Positions 31,191 through 42,350 are shown, counted from the stretch's first letter. The stretch is 64,000 nucleotides of DNA from Eublepharis macularius (GCF_028583425.1 NC_072802.1:17927926-17991925), one strand, 5' to 3'. The notes: generated from the letters alone by a model not told the origin. Made by a program: numbers and translations.

Positions 31191-32094
31191 CACTCTCTAG
31201 ATCCTCCCTCTTTAGTACCAAAGGGTACATTACAGAGGGTTGGATCCAACCAGCTTTTCCACTGTGAAAGATGGAGGAGGGAAGGGAACCCCTTTCACCA
31301 ACCAAAAAGGCTTTGCTGAGGATTATGGGATCTGTCCTAGGCAAAAGCCATGTGGGGTGAAGGCTGTGGTAAGGAGCAAGATTGACCAAGATTGTAGTAA
31401 GGGGAAAGACGGAGCAATACAGTTGGTTGGATCCAACCCATAGGCATGTAAACCTCAACTTTTCCTTGGACATACTGCTAGGGTTACCACCACCATCAAT
31501 TTCCTTGTCCAAGATGGCTGCTATCTATCATTTCTTCCTGGGAGACTGACAAGTGTGTTACAACTTCTAGTCTGCATCATATGGAAAGTACATTTGTGTT
31601 ACAATAATGCAGTGATTTAAATTACTAAGAACCAGAGTGGTTTCAGTCACTAAATCAAGTTTCCCATTTCCTCATTCATACAAATCCTGACCAAGAATAC
31701 ATGGTAAGGGTTACTATAACCAATAAAATGCATCTGCTTACAACTAAATAAAGCCTTTAAAATTCCAAGGAACCTGGCAAGAAACCTTTGGTCATACAAT
31801 CCTCATGTCCTGCATATGGCAGAATTGTATCTGCTTAGAGATGAGGAGAACTTGTGAAACTAATAGATTCTCTTTTGGATTTCTCTGCATACATTGAAGG
31901 AAACTAAGCAACTAAGTACTTTCCAGAAGCAAAGACTAGTAATTACTACTATGAGATGGCATGTAAATGTCCATGGTGTCAGTGTAGCTACTCAGTATCA
32001 TATGCTCTCTCAGCAGTGAAAAGAATTCCCCTCAAGATCTAACTCGATGGAGCAGCTAGCAACACCACCCATATCCACCAGTCATGGAGTGGTA
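31191..32094. other. Anonymous sequence
   Basis: No gene or repeat recognised. Confidence 0.5.
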
Positions 32095-32357
32095 TTTATT
32101 TTATTTATTTATGTCATTTATAGTCTACCTTTCTCACTGAGACTCCAGGCGGATTACACAGTATGAGATTAGTACAATTAGTATCAAGGACATTTCTATA
32201 CAGTATCAAGGACATTTCCAGAAACAATGCCATAGGGTAAATAGATACGAGTTTTTAAAAACATAGCATTAGCAAGAATCCAATACAAAGTAGAAGAAAT
32301 GTTGAAACAGAACATAATCAATTCTAGGACTGACATTAGACAACATAAAGGAAGCTG
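32095..32357 (-). mobile_element. L2-like LINE 3' end (distal part)
   Basis: tttatttatgtcatttatag and gactccaggcggattacaca are the inverse of an L2-type 3' terminus. The element resumes at about 36160 after the DIRS-type insertion. Confidence 0.6.
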
Positions 32358-32794
32358 ACGACTTACCGGCAAGTGGGGTTGGCACCGGGCACAAGACGGA
32401 GTGGAGGCGGGATTAGAAAGGAGGAGGAGCGTCCATCCTGCGCTGACCCAGCCGCATAGTCAGCGCCATTATATCCGAGCATCCGCAGGAGCAGCTGGTC
32501 AGTAGTTGCACCAGGGAGGCCGTTCTGCACCTGACTGGCCAGAGCAACGCCACATCACCACATTCGGATCACGGAGAAGCTGGAAGTGGATCTGCGAATC
32601 TGGGACACCTTCCTCCGGGATTACAATGGCGTGTCCTGGTGGCAGGAGCCCCTCGACCTAGGGGCATCCCTCCAAGTGCACTCTGATGCTGCCAGGGGCG
32701 TGGGATTTGGAGTGTACTGGGAGGGCCGTTGGTGCACTCAGATTTCTGAATTTAGGGACCTCCCGCTGAAGGAGGTCCCTTTGTATTGACTGTT

Positions 32795-33955
32795 GTGTAC
32801 CGCCCACTGACACATATAATGTTGTGAATTTTAATTCTGTCTCCCTGGTATGGAACCGAGAAAAATGTTCCACCAGTGGAGCCTCCATGACTCTATTTTT
32901 AATCCTAGAGTGTTGGAACATCTTTCTAGGATTAAAAATAGAGTCATGGAGGCTCCTTCAGCGGGAGGCGGAATGGATACATCGTTTACAGACATTACAA
33001 CCGAGAGGTCTGAACTTAGAGTTGAATCTTTCATGTTTCTTATAATAGCTACCTCTGTATAGAGATAGAATCCATGAATAACACATTAAGCATTTGTCTG
33101 TTTATAGCTGGTGTATTGTACCTTTAACTGCGCTTGCTGTTTGTGTATTTAACTGTGAGTGTGGTTGAGATTTTGAATGGTTTGGACCGTGTTATCGCAC
33201 AGAGAACAAAGCGTTTGAGAATTTCTGACTTTTAATGTGGGTGAGTTATGCTGGGCGAGAAGGTTTGAATATTCTATTAGCTGTTAATGGCTTGCTGACA
33301 GTCTTCAATGCATGTCTTTATTTGTAGAAATTGAAAATATATTGGAGTGAAGATTAGTGTATTTGCCCCTGAGGAAGAAGATACACGTGAAACAATCTGA
33401 TTGATCACTGCCGGCCGTTTGTTGGGCAGTGCAAGAGGGGGTCCCTGCGCGGTCCCACTCCGTTTATACACATTTCTCTCCACTACAAGAGACAACAACC
33501 TTGTTCTGATGGTTCTTACCCTATCCATCGAGTGAGCATTGGAGCGGGGTTTCCCGACAGAACTTTTTCATTCAGGCGGACTTCCATCAGCGCCGATTGC
33601 AACACACCGAGGAGTAATTTAAAAGAAGGACTTGATACAAACTAAAGCTTTCTATGCTCCGCAGAGGTGCTCTGCTGTATGAATGTCACACTGGTGTTAG
33701 ATATATAACACACGGTCTAGATATCGTATAAAAACTTACAGCCGTTTGGTTGGAAACTCATGAATGTTTTGCTGAATAATTTATTTGTATATTCATATAT
33801 TTGTAAGAATACTTCGGAGTGAATATAATTTGTACTGAGAGCTTTGTAGTTACAGTAGTCCTGTGAGTTTTTCACTTGGGTTCAAGATATAATATAAGAG
33901 TTTGGTTTATTTTGTACCTTGGGATTTTTGTGGTTTTCGCAGTCACCACATTCAC
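32795..33955 (+). mobile_element. Penelope-like fragment nested in the DIRS-type element
   Basis: The plus strand encodes the very end of a GIY-YIG protein (LLQREAEWIHRLQTLQPRGL, about 32950-33020), closely like the end of the 26801-28650 element, followed by a long 3' region with ctgaggaagaagatacacg and gtgaaacaatctg near 33366-33395. A 30-bp inverted repeat (32881-32910 and 32924-32953, around gactctatttttaatcctag) precedes the coding end, suggesting a small internal inversion at the truncated 5' end. Confidence 0.75.
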
Positions 33956-35322
33956 AGCATTCCTCTCCAAGTGGCTTGGCTAGTTGGAAGGGGAGGTGCC
34001 GGAAGAGGCTCTACTGAAATATCTGGCACGGATGGATGAGGCGGGATACGCACCCAAGACCATCAGGATGCATGTAGCAGCCATCTCATTCTTCTGCAAG
34101 GCAATGGGGCAGGAGACCCAACGGGCAGCTTCCTGGCCCACCGGGCCATAGTGGGCTGGGCCTGCCGGGATCCTCCTCACTGGGACTCCCGGCGGCCCAT
34201 CACGGCCAACATTTTGCAGGTCATGTTGGGGCAACTGAGTGCGATATGCCACTCATCCTTCAAGGTCACATTGTTCAGGGCAGCCTTCAGCCTTGCATTC
34301 TATGGGGCCTTCCGCATGAGTGACCTGGTGGCTGCGTCGGCTGGGGACCAGACTAGCAGGGCGTTGGCACTGGCAGACATCTCACTCAGGGGTGGCGGGT
34401 TGCTTATCAAGATCTGGCGGTCCAAGACTGACCAGCAGGGGTGTGGAGCAGTGATTAGGCTCTGCGCTGCGGGGCAGGGGGCCCCTTGCCTGGTACGGGC
34501 AGTTAAGGAATACCTGGGCAGGTGCCCAGCCACACCCAGCCAACTCCTGGTGCACGCCAACAGTGGACTGCTCACCAGGTACCAGTTCACTGCTCTCCTC
34601 AAGTCCTGTCTGAGAGCAGCAGGCCTCCTACCGGCAGAATACGGGCCCCACTCATTCCGCATCGGGGCAGCGACCACAGCAGCCGAGGCGGGTCTGTCCA
34701 CCAACAATATAAAAACCATTGGCAGGTGGGCTTCCAGATTATACATGGGTTATGTCAAGAGTGAACATACTAATGTTGTGTGATCTAGTTACAGGCACGG
34801 CATTCTCTGAGGAGAGACGGCGCGACTGGCAACATCATGATCAGATTGACAACTGAAACAGCTCAGGCAGGAGGATGAGAATGGGCCCCCTGGGGGTCCT
34901 GGCAGAGATCTCCAGGGCCGTTTGTGCCAGTCGCCTTCGGGGGCCAGGGAGAAATTTTTCCCACAAGGGGCCAGATTGGCCAAGGCCTCTTGGGGTTTTT
35001 TTGCCTTCCTCTGAGCATAAAGTCGGGGACCCTGGAGGTGGTGGGTGGCTCCATCTTTCTTGGTTGCAGCAGCTGGAGCATTGGTGAGAGTCAGGCCTGC
35101 GGCCTTCCTCCTGTGGTAGTTTTTGAGACATTGGCCCGGATCCCAATAGGGTGAGTGGGCCTTCGGGACTGCTCACCCCGATGGATCTGGAAGCAAGGGT
35201 CACCAAGCAGGGCCAGCGATGGAACAATGTGTGCCGAGGTGCCATCAGGAGGCTGGCGGGTGATGCATTGGTCGGCAGCCAGGCCTACGATGCCAACAGG
35301 GATCCATGCCCAGATGCCAGGC

Positions 35323-36085
35323 TAGGGTTGCCAGGCCCCCTCAATCTCCCAGTGGGAGATTGGGGCCTGGCTCTTACCGGGGGGGGGGGGGGGTTGCGCG
35401 CGCGTGATGCGCATCCTGTAAGCGTGATGACGTCACTTCTGTGAAGTGACATCATCACGCAGCCCCTGGATTGCGCCATTGGGGACTGCTGCAGAGTGCA
35501 GGAATGCTCCTGCACTTCGCAGCAGCCCAAAACGGGCCCGATCCATGCCAAAACGGGTGTGGATTGGGCCCGTTTTGGCGCGGATCGTGCCCATTTTGGG
35601 CTCCTTCGGAGCGCAGCAGCATTCCTGCACTCTGCAGGGGCCCACAATGGGCCCAATCCTCCCCAAAACAGCCGATCCACGCCCGTTTTGGCACGGATCG
35701 GGCCTGTTTTGATGCGGATCAGGCCCGTTTTGGGCCCCTGTGAAGCACAGGAGCATTCCTGCACTCTGCAGGGGCCCACAACGGGCCCGATCCGCGCCAA
35801 AATGGGCCCGATCCACACCCTTTTGGCGCAGATTGAGCCCGTTTTGACGCGGATCGGGTCCGTTGTGGGCCCCTGCGGAGCGCAGGAATGCTCCCGCGCT
35901 CCACAGGGGCCCCGCTCCAGGCCAAAACAGGCCTGATCCTGGCGGCTGCAGTGTGCGGGGGCGCGCACCGCAGGGGGGCGTGCATGGAAGGTGAGCGCCC
36001 CCCCCACTGGCCAGGTAAGTGGGGGCGGAGGTGGGAGAGTGGGGGCGGGAGATCCTCCACCCCCACTGGGGGTCTGGCAGCCCTA
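35323..36085. mobile_element. GC-rich hAT MITE family C, complete
   Basis: Ends tagggttgccaggccccc and ggtctggcagcccta with a perfect 8-bp duplication tgccaggc (35315-35322 and 36086-36093). Near the left end is a palindrome (gtgatgacgtcact... agtgacatcatcac, 35424-35458). The interior is a tandem and inverted array of a roughly 20-bp motif gggcccgttttggcgcggat. Open frames up to 256 codons on both strands come from this repetition. Confidence 0.88.
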
Positions 36086-36159
36086 TGCCAGGCCAATGCT
36101 CCATCCAGCTGTAATCAATAAAGTTGTGGCCATTTCTAACCCAAGCAAGTGTCTGGTGT

Positions 36160-36905
36160 GATTCATAGCCTCTACGCTGTCTGACATAGCACATAGGTGA
36201 CAAAGCACAGGCAGTACATAGGAGTACATATTTAAACAGATAATATGTAAGGCAACATAGTGGTGAAGTCTACGGTCCCTAACTCCATAGCAAAGCACCT
36301 GAGACCCCATCCCTACAATATAGCCTTCCCATTTGAGTAAAAAGCCTTTTTGAATAATTCAGTTTTACATAGTTTACAGAAAGCTGGAAGAGGAGGGGCT
36401 CTCCTGACCTCAGGCAGGTCATTCCACAGGGTAGGGGCTACCACAGAGAAAGCCTGTGTATGGGCTACTGTCGATTTCGCCCATGCGCAGCCTGGCACCT
36501 GTAAGAATACCTATTCAGATGAGCGAAGCTGCTGTGGAGGAAAATAGGGAAGGAGGCAGTCTCATAGGTATGCCGGACCAAGGCCGTGAAGAGCTTTGTA
36601 TGTAATAACCAATACTTTGAACTGAGCATGGTAACTGATAGGTAGCCAATGGAGTGAATGTAGGATGGGAGTGAGGTTCATGCTCCTGCTCGCTCCTGAT
36701 AACAGTCGAGCTGCAGCATTTTGCACTAATTGGAGCCTCCTAGTTAACTTAGATGGGAGACCTATGCATAGTGCATTACAATAGTCAAGCACTGATGTTA
36801 CCATAGCATGGATCCAGGAGGAGCTCTTTCTTCCTCTTGCACTGATTTTCTTACTCAAAACAGCCCCGGAGGGAGTTCTTTGCCCAGAGGTGTTAATGCT
36901 GGCAC
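36160..36905 (-). mobile_element. L2-like LINE, ORF2 C-terminus
   Basis: Minus-strand translation gives MVTSVLDYCNALCIGLPSKL, LQLVQNAAARLL, SLHWLPISYHAQFKVLVITY and then QAFSVVAPTLWNDLPEVRR, the conserved C-terminal region of L2-type ORF2. The 3' UTR continues at 32095-32357 beyond the DIRS-type insertion. Frame disrupted between the two coding blocks. Confidence 0.82.
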
Positions 36906-36956
36906 ATGACCTGTGACCTAATGACAGCGATCCAGACAATGGTCACCTCCAGATTA

Positions 36957-37163
36957 ATAAAAGAGTCCAGTAGCACATTTAAGACTAACCAACTTTAATG
37001 TAGCATAAGCTTTCGAGAACCACAGCTCTCTTTGTCAGATGCATCTGACAAAGAGAGCTGTGGTTCTTGAAAGCTTATGCTACAATAAAGTTGATTAGTC
37101 TTAAACGTGCTACTGGACTCTTACTATTTTGCAACTAACACGGCTAACTCCTCTGGATCTATG
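36957..37163. mobile_element. Palindromic Penelope-derived insertion
   Basis: Left arm agagtccagtagcacattta..., right arm the inverse ending ctactggactctt and ctaactcctctggat; the arms meet near 37039 (gatgcatctgacaaagagag). Perfect 9-bp duplication tccagatta (36948-36956 and 37164-37172). No coding capacity. Confidence 0.82.
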
Positions 37164-37578
37164 TCCAGATTAGACTACTGTAACTCGCTTTACGCAGGGC
37201 TTCCCTTGGGTCTGATCTGGAAATTACAGCGATTCCAGAATACTGTTGCGCACATCCTTATGGATACTCCGCATAGGACACATATAACTTTTGTTTTATG
37301 GCAGCTGTGCTGGCTCCCCATGGAATTCTGGATCAGATTCAAGGTTTCGGTCTTAACCTATAAAGCCTTTAGTGGACTGGGACCAGGATATCTGTGGGAC
37401 CACCTCTCACCATATGTGCCCCAGACGGTGCTCCGATCAGCCGATAAAAACCTGCTGGTGATCCCTGGCCCCAGGGAGGCTCATCTGACCTTGACCAGAG
37501 CCAGGGCCTTCTCAGTCCTGTCACCAACCTGGTGGAACTCTCTGTCTGCTGAAACTCGGGCCCAACAAGATGTACTAT

Positions 37579-37879
37579 ATATTGTCGAAGGCTTTCACGG
37601 CTGGAGAACAATGGTTGTTTTGGATTTTCCGGGCTGTATTGCCGTGGTCTTGGCATTGTAGTTCCTGACGTTTTACCAGCAGCTGAGACTGGCATCTTCA
37701 GAGGTGTAGCACCGAAAGACGGGGATCTCTCAGTTTGACACTGTTAACAGTTTGACACTGAGAGACCCCTGTCTTTCGGTGCTACACCTCTGAAGATGCC
37801 AGTCACAGCTGCTGGCGAAACGTCAGGAACTACAATGCCAAGACCACGGCAATACAGCCCGGAAAACCCACAACAGCCA
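37579..37879. mobile_element. Palindromic Penelope-derived insertion, 301 bp
   Basis: An almost perfect inverted repeat with arms of about 140 bp centred near 37745 (cagtttgacactg...). Each arm carries ggtgctacacctctgaagat and gccag...ctggcgaaacgtcagga. Bounded by a perfect 12-bp duplication aagatgtactat (37567-37578 and 37880-37891). The right arm is longer at its outer end. Confidence 0.82.
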
Positions 37880-38526
37880 AAGATGTACTATCTTTTCACT
37901 GGGCCCATAAGACAGAGATGTTCCACCAGGCATATGGTTGAGGCTGAGCTATGGGGGAGTTTCCTGCTGGTCTCCTGTAGGGGAGGGGGGTAGTGAAATC
38001 CCCATCCCAGTTTTCCATCAGTGGGACCACTGCTGTTCCTCACCTCCCACCCCATGGAAATGTTTTACTGGGACTGTGAAAAATGGGCCTCCATCTAGAA
38101 TTGTTTTTATGACTGAACTGTTATTAATTATGGTACTAATGTTAAAATTTTAATGTAAATGTAATCTTGATGTCATCCACTCTGAACCCATCCATGGGGA
38201 AAGCGGGCTACAAGTGTAATCAATCAGTCATGTAAGCACTCAGCATATGTGCAGCCCCTTATAGGACTGTTTTGTATCAGGACAGCGGCATGGAGGAGAA
38301 GGCAGAAGCACCTCATTCCCCCGTGCTACAATCATGATGCACAACAGGCCCCTGTTGTGCTTCTGAACAGAATTCCCATAGGGAACTTGCAGTTTCCATA
38401 TGGCTACAAGTCCACGGGAGATAAGCTGGTATATGCAACATGTAGTTTGGACTTGGGTTATCGTCCCAGCAAAAGAATGATTAGCTAGCAACCATAGCGA
38501 TTCGCAGAGCTAGTCATAAAGACGAA

Positions 38527-38822
38527 GGCCGTTTCCACACATCCTTAAAGGGACGGCCCACTCACTGAACGCTGGCAGCTTTTCTCCTTCACTCCACACG
38601 CCACTAATATCAAAGTGGCAGCAGGCTATTTGGCTTCCATTTTTTGGGTGCCTTTTCTGAGAATGCCATTTCCCACACTTTCCTGCATTGCCAAAAAGGT
38701 GCCGAAAAAACAGAAGCCAAACAGCTTGCTGCCACTTTGATACGGAGGCGTGTGGAGTGAAGGAGAAAATACGCCAGCATTCAGTGAGTGGGCCATTCCT
38801 TTAAGGATGTGTGGAAACAGCC
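38527..38822. mobile_element. Palindromic TIR element
   Basis: Ends ggccgtttccacacatcc and ggatgtgtggaaacagcc; arms of more than 100 bp (cactcactgaacgctggc..., ...gccagcattcagtgagtg). The ends resemble those at 55972-56181. DNA-transposon MITE; superfamily not established because the flanks give no clear duplication. Confidence 0.7.
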
Positions 38823-38824
38823 TA

Positions 38825-38945
38825 AGAGCCAAGCCACAAGTGACGCCTGACACAGGTTGGACACTTGTCAGCTTCCCTCAAGTTTTGATGGGAAATGTAG
38901 GCGTCCTGGTTTTACAGCTTAGCTCTCCATTACAGCTGCAATTCT
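38825..38945. mobile_element. TIR element family E, one half
   Basis: agagccaagccacaagtgac, acaggttggacacttgtcag and caagttttgatgggaaatgt match the left half of the complete copy at 59657-59860. Confidence 0.65.
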
Positions 38946-39357
38946 CCACACAGTTGCCACTTAAACTAGAAATAATAAACACAGTAACAAAGACTTATTT
39001 TCCTCAGTTCTGGATAAACATTTCTCTCACTCACCCAAACAGATTCAGTCAAAACTTTTCCACACAGATTGACTAAGCCTGACAGACTCTCTGACAGGCT
39101 TAACTGGACTGCCTAAACTTTCCCTCAGCACAAGACTAAAAACTACAGATTACTCCACTCCCTAAGCTACTATCCAACCACAGTATGCTTCATACACCCA
39201 TCCAGCCCCCACCCCTTCATACTTCCCAGGTCTGCATTTTTTACCACAATAACAAATATATATATATATATATATTAAAAACATTAATCAGCAGAAACAA
39301 AACACAAACTATTTATATGGTAAAACATTACAACCACGAATCATATTATTTTAAATA
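38946..39357. other. Anonymous AT-rich sequence
   Basis: Includes a short AT run near 39257-39275. No gene. Confidence 0.5.
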
Positions 39358-39546
39358 AATGAAGGAAAAAATTAAATCTCACCCTTCCCACAAGTTGCGC
39401 AGGGCAGCATGCATGGTTCGACCCTCCTCCATTGTATTCTTGCAACAAGCCTTTGAGGGTAGGCTCAGTGACAATCATGGCAAAGTGGTCATTTGAACCT
39501 GGGTTTCCCATCTTCTAGACAGACACTTTAACCACTATACCACAGC
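39358..39546 (-). repeat. CORE-SINE
   Basis: Inverse head (ctttaaccactataccacag), box B (tttgaacctgggtttcccat) and gcaacaagcctttgagggta core; tail partly lost. Confidence 0.7.
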
Positions 39547-40131
39547 ACACACAAATCACCACAGGTGACGTAATGGCAAAAGTACTCTGAGACTGAGAAG
39601 GGAGTCGCTCTACTTCTAGCAGCTGTGGCTGAGGAGCCCGTCCCACTGCAGAACGCGAGAGACCAATCCTTTGTCAATGTGGTTACTTTCATGGCCATCG
39701 CTTCCTTTTGGAAACAGGATACAATTGGCTGCTCCTTTCCCCCCCCCCAGCAAAATAAGTGAACATTTTCGCTAAGCAACAGCCCCAAAACATTTTTCTT
39801 CACTTTGCAGTAATTTGCTGCTCTTAAATGCTGTCCAAAGTCTGTTGTAATTTGACTCTAAAAAGCAGTCACAGGATATGTGTATGTAGTATGGATTGGG
39901 ACCATGGGGAAAGGAGGGTTGGTTCTTAGAAATAACCCCTTTTATCCTGTGTGGGAAAGAGAGACAGGTCCCTGCTTTATTTGTCTTTTTTTTTCCATTT
40001 CAAGACTTTCAGAAACCATGGGAGAATTTTTTAACCTGGGAATGGCATGGGCAGATGGGGGAAGTTAAAACCGCTATTGGTGCCATTTCCCTCTTCCCGA
40101 TTTGTCTTTTAAAGACCAAAAGATACAAAAG
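39547..40131. other. Anonymous sequence
   Basis: No gene or repeat recognised. Confidence 0.5.
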
Positions 40132-40290
40132 ATAAAAGGCTCCAGGAGACCCAGGTTCAAATCTCCACTCCATCACGGAAGCTTACTGGGTGACATTGGG
40201 ACAGCCATACACTCTCAGCCTAACCTACCTCACAGGGTTGTTGTAAGAATAAAATGGAGAATAGGGGAATCTAGAGACATGTGCGGTTTG
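40132..40290 (+). repeat. CORE-SINE lacking its first ~30 bases
   Basis: Box B ggttcaaatctccactccat, core gcttactgggtgacattggg and acctcacagggttgttgtaa. Confidence 0.75.
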
Positions 40291-41167
40291 GCTCTGAACT
40301 GAGGTAGCTACCTTACTTCATTAGAGGAGCTGCTGACCCTGAATTCTTTGTGGTACAATGTAGAAATTAGTCCTGAAGGGCCTGGCTTTTCAAGTTGCTC
40401 TTCTCTATCAGGCAATGCCTGTTTTGTGGTCCAGTCTCGGTCTGGTTTGCTTTCCCCTCATGAACATCATGCTACGGATTGTTTCCCTCCCATAGTAAAC
40501 AAGTCTTCTGTGGTGGAAGCAGACAAGCGCAAGACATGCTTCGACTTCCTGTTAAGAGACTGTGACATTGAGACCAGGTTCCCTTGACTGGGTTTCTTTT
40601 TTAATCACACGTGAAATCAGAACTGAGCAAGGTGCAACTTTGGGGTCGAGAGGCTGTTTTTCCCACCCACAGGAGTCACTTTTGCTGATGCTGGAAAGTT
40701 CCAATGAGGTAAGGAAATCACTATATAGATCCCCAACAGAAGTGATTGGGAAGGAATAAGGTTTACTGAAAGGAAAGGTGAAAGACAGTGAGACATAGAA
40801 CAGCGAGAAACCATGGCGAACAGATCTGTCTATATTTTTGTTTTTGCTATTTTCTGGCAACTGATAGACCAAACTTTTAGAGCCATAAACTGTCTGCCTT
40901 TTTGTCCTCTGTATCCAGACACTATGCACAGCAGCGAACTTTGGGTGATACAGCAAAGGGAATACCGTTGTGGGTTAAGATGTGGAAGATTTCTCCCACT
41001 ATGTGTTTAAGTTCCTGACAGAGAACTCTCTGGAATGTTGCTACTACAGGATATGACTTTTATTACATTGTAAAGTAAGGTTTTTTCCTTCCACTGTACA
41101 AGAAAGATTGGTTGACTGACTGATCAAGTTATAATCAATCTCAAACAAATATTTCTGCTTGGCAAAA
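40291..41167. other. Anonymous sequence
   Basis: A 134-codon minus-strand frame (40552-40956) shows no domain or conserved motif; not called. Confidence 0.5.
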
Positions 41168-41398
41168 TATCTTTAAACTAGTGTGGTTTAGAGTGAGGGA
41201 CTAGGATCTGGGTGACCCAGATTTGATTCCTTGCTCTGCTGTGGAAATTCGCTGGCTAACCTTGGACCTGTCACACATTCTCAGCTTAACCGACCTCATA
41301 GGGTTGTTGTAAAGATAAAGTGGAGCAGAGGAGAATGATGTAAGCCACTTCTGGCCCCCATTGGGATGAAGTAAAAATGCAATTTAATAAAATGTTCA
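41168..41398 (+). repeat. CORE-SINE
   Basis: Head aaactagtgtggtttagagt, box B region ccagatttgattccttgctc, core gctggctaaccttggacctg, atagggttgttgtaaagata and tail with ccattgggatgaag. Confidence 0.75.
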
Positions 41399-42291
41399 AG
41401 CAAGTGTATTTTAGGGCAACCGATAGTTGTGCTTGCTGGTGCTGCAGAAAACAAAACAAAAAAACGAGCTGCTGGAATGAACACTGGTGAAAGAACAAAA
41501 TTATATCTGTCTGTGCTATTCTTCACTACATCTGCCTCTTCTTTGAAAACACTGTGAGTAAAGCTGCCAACTGATTGATAGATGGTTAGTGGATTAATCA
41601 TATGCCTTTTTAATGATTAATTGGTTAATTAATTTTCCCCATGTTACACCAGTCTTAAAGTTGGTGCTTTTTGTGAGAATTAAAATGTCAGAAGTGGAAG
41701 ATAACTTTACAGTTTACTACCACTCCTTGTTGTGAGGAAGGCAAACTTGAAAGAATTTTTCTTGTCATCCTCTGTGCCATTAATGTACCAGAACTAAAAC
41801 TGACTTAAACGGATACTCTTGCAGCTGACAAACAGGGCCCCATCTTTCATCAGCGAAAGCTTTCCAAATCAACCGTATGCCTGTTACCTCAGAAGCAGCA
41901 GGTTGTTTAGTGTTTAATGGAGTGGGGCTCCACAGCAGTTCTATGAACTGATTCCCAAGTGGTTTTTTCCCCTCCCTTGTACAAGCACAAACAGCCCCAA
42001 CCTTGACTGAGACCATGGGGAGTGAACTATGCCTTTCCCCGTCCACTGTCTTCCTAACCCAAAATGGTTTGGGGGAGCATTTCAGCTCAGGAAAATGGTG
42101 TGTGGGGGGTGGGGAGGCTTGCCTCCTCTTCCTGCCACAATTCTGGTCTGGGGTGTTCTTTACCTGCTTTATAAAAGGGGGAAAATGCTAATGGGAGCTC
42201 ATTGACCGAACTCGTGTTTGTTGGTCTCAAGTGTGCAAGGGAGTGCAATTATTTAATCCACCAAACCAAGCATGCAGCTCCAAATGATTAC
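41399..42291. other. Anonymous sequence
   Basis: No gene or repeat recognised. Confidence 0.5.

Positions 42292-42348
<57 letters not shown>
42292..42348. repeat. TA microsatellite
   Basis: About 28 uninterrupted TA units, a length expected to be polymorphic and able to extrude a hairpin. Confidence 0.97.

Positions 42349-42350
<2 letters not shown>

Larger units (their letters stand above)
32358..36155 (+). mobile_element. DIRS/Ngaro-type tyrosine-recombinase retroelement, fossil
   Basis: Two coding relics lie in the same orientation: an RNase H-like piece (about 32560-32785; DLRIWDTFLRDYNG and LQVHSDAARGVGFGVYWEG) and a tyrosine recombinase (about 33990-34783) with the R (FYGAFRMSDL), H-x-x-R (GPHSFRIGAATTA) and final Y (LYMGYV) landmarks. 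RNase H plus tyrosine recombinase is the combination of the DIRS/Ngaro order. An AATAAA lies at 36117. A Penelope fragment and a hAT MITE are nested in it. It is broken: large parts, including the reverse transcriptase, are not recognisable. Limits are approximate. Confidence 0.75.
36906..38235 (+). mobile_element. Second L2-like LINE, opposite orientation, twice interrupted
   Basis: Plus strand gives VTSRLDYCNSLYAGLP (crossing the insertion point at 36956/37164), RFKVSVLTYKAFSGLGPGYL and RARAFSVLSPTWWNSLSAET, then a 3' end near 38235 (cactctgaacccatccatgg). It is the same domain as in the neighbouring minus-strand copy, so the two LINEs meet head to head near 36905. Two Penelope palindromes (36957-37163, 37579-37879) interrupt it. 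Confidence 0.82.

Noticed and set aside
34841-35245. Minus-strand 134-codon frame
   Set aside because: Lies antisense in the non-coding end of the DIRS-type fossil; no domain.
35285-36203. Overlapping open frames of up to 256 codons on both strands
   Set aside because: They lie in the repeat array of a hAT MITE with perfect target duplication; the frames on both strands repeat the same peptide and reflect GC content.
40552-40956. 134-codon minus-strand frame
   Set aside because: No recognisable domain, no splice or initiation context, and length is expected by chance in 64 kb.
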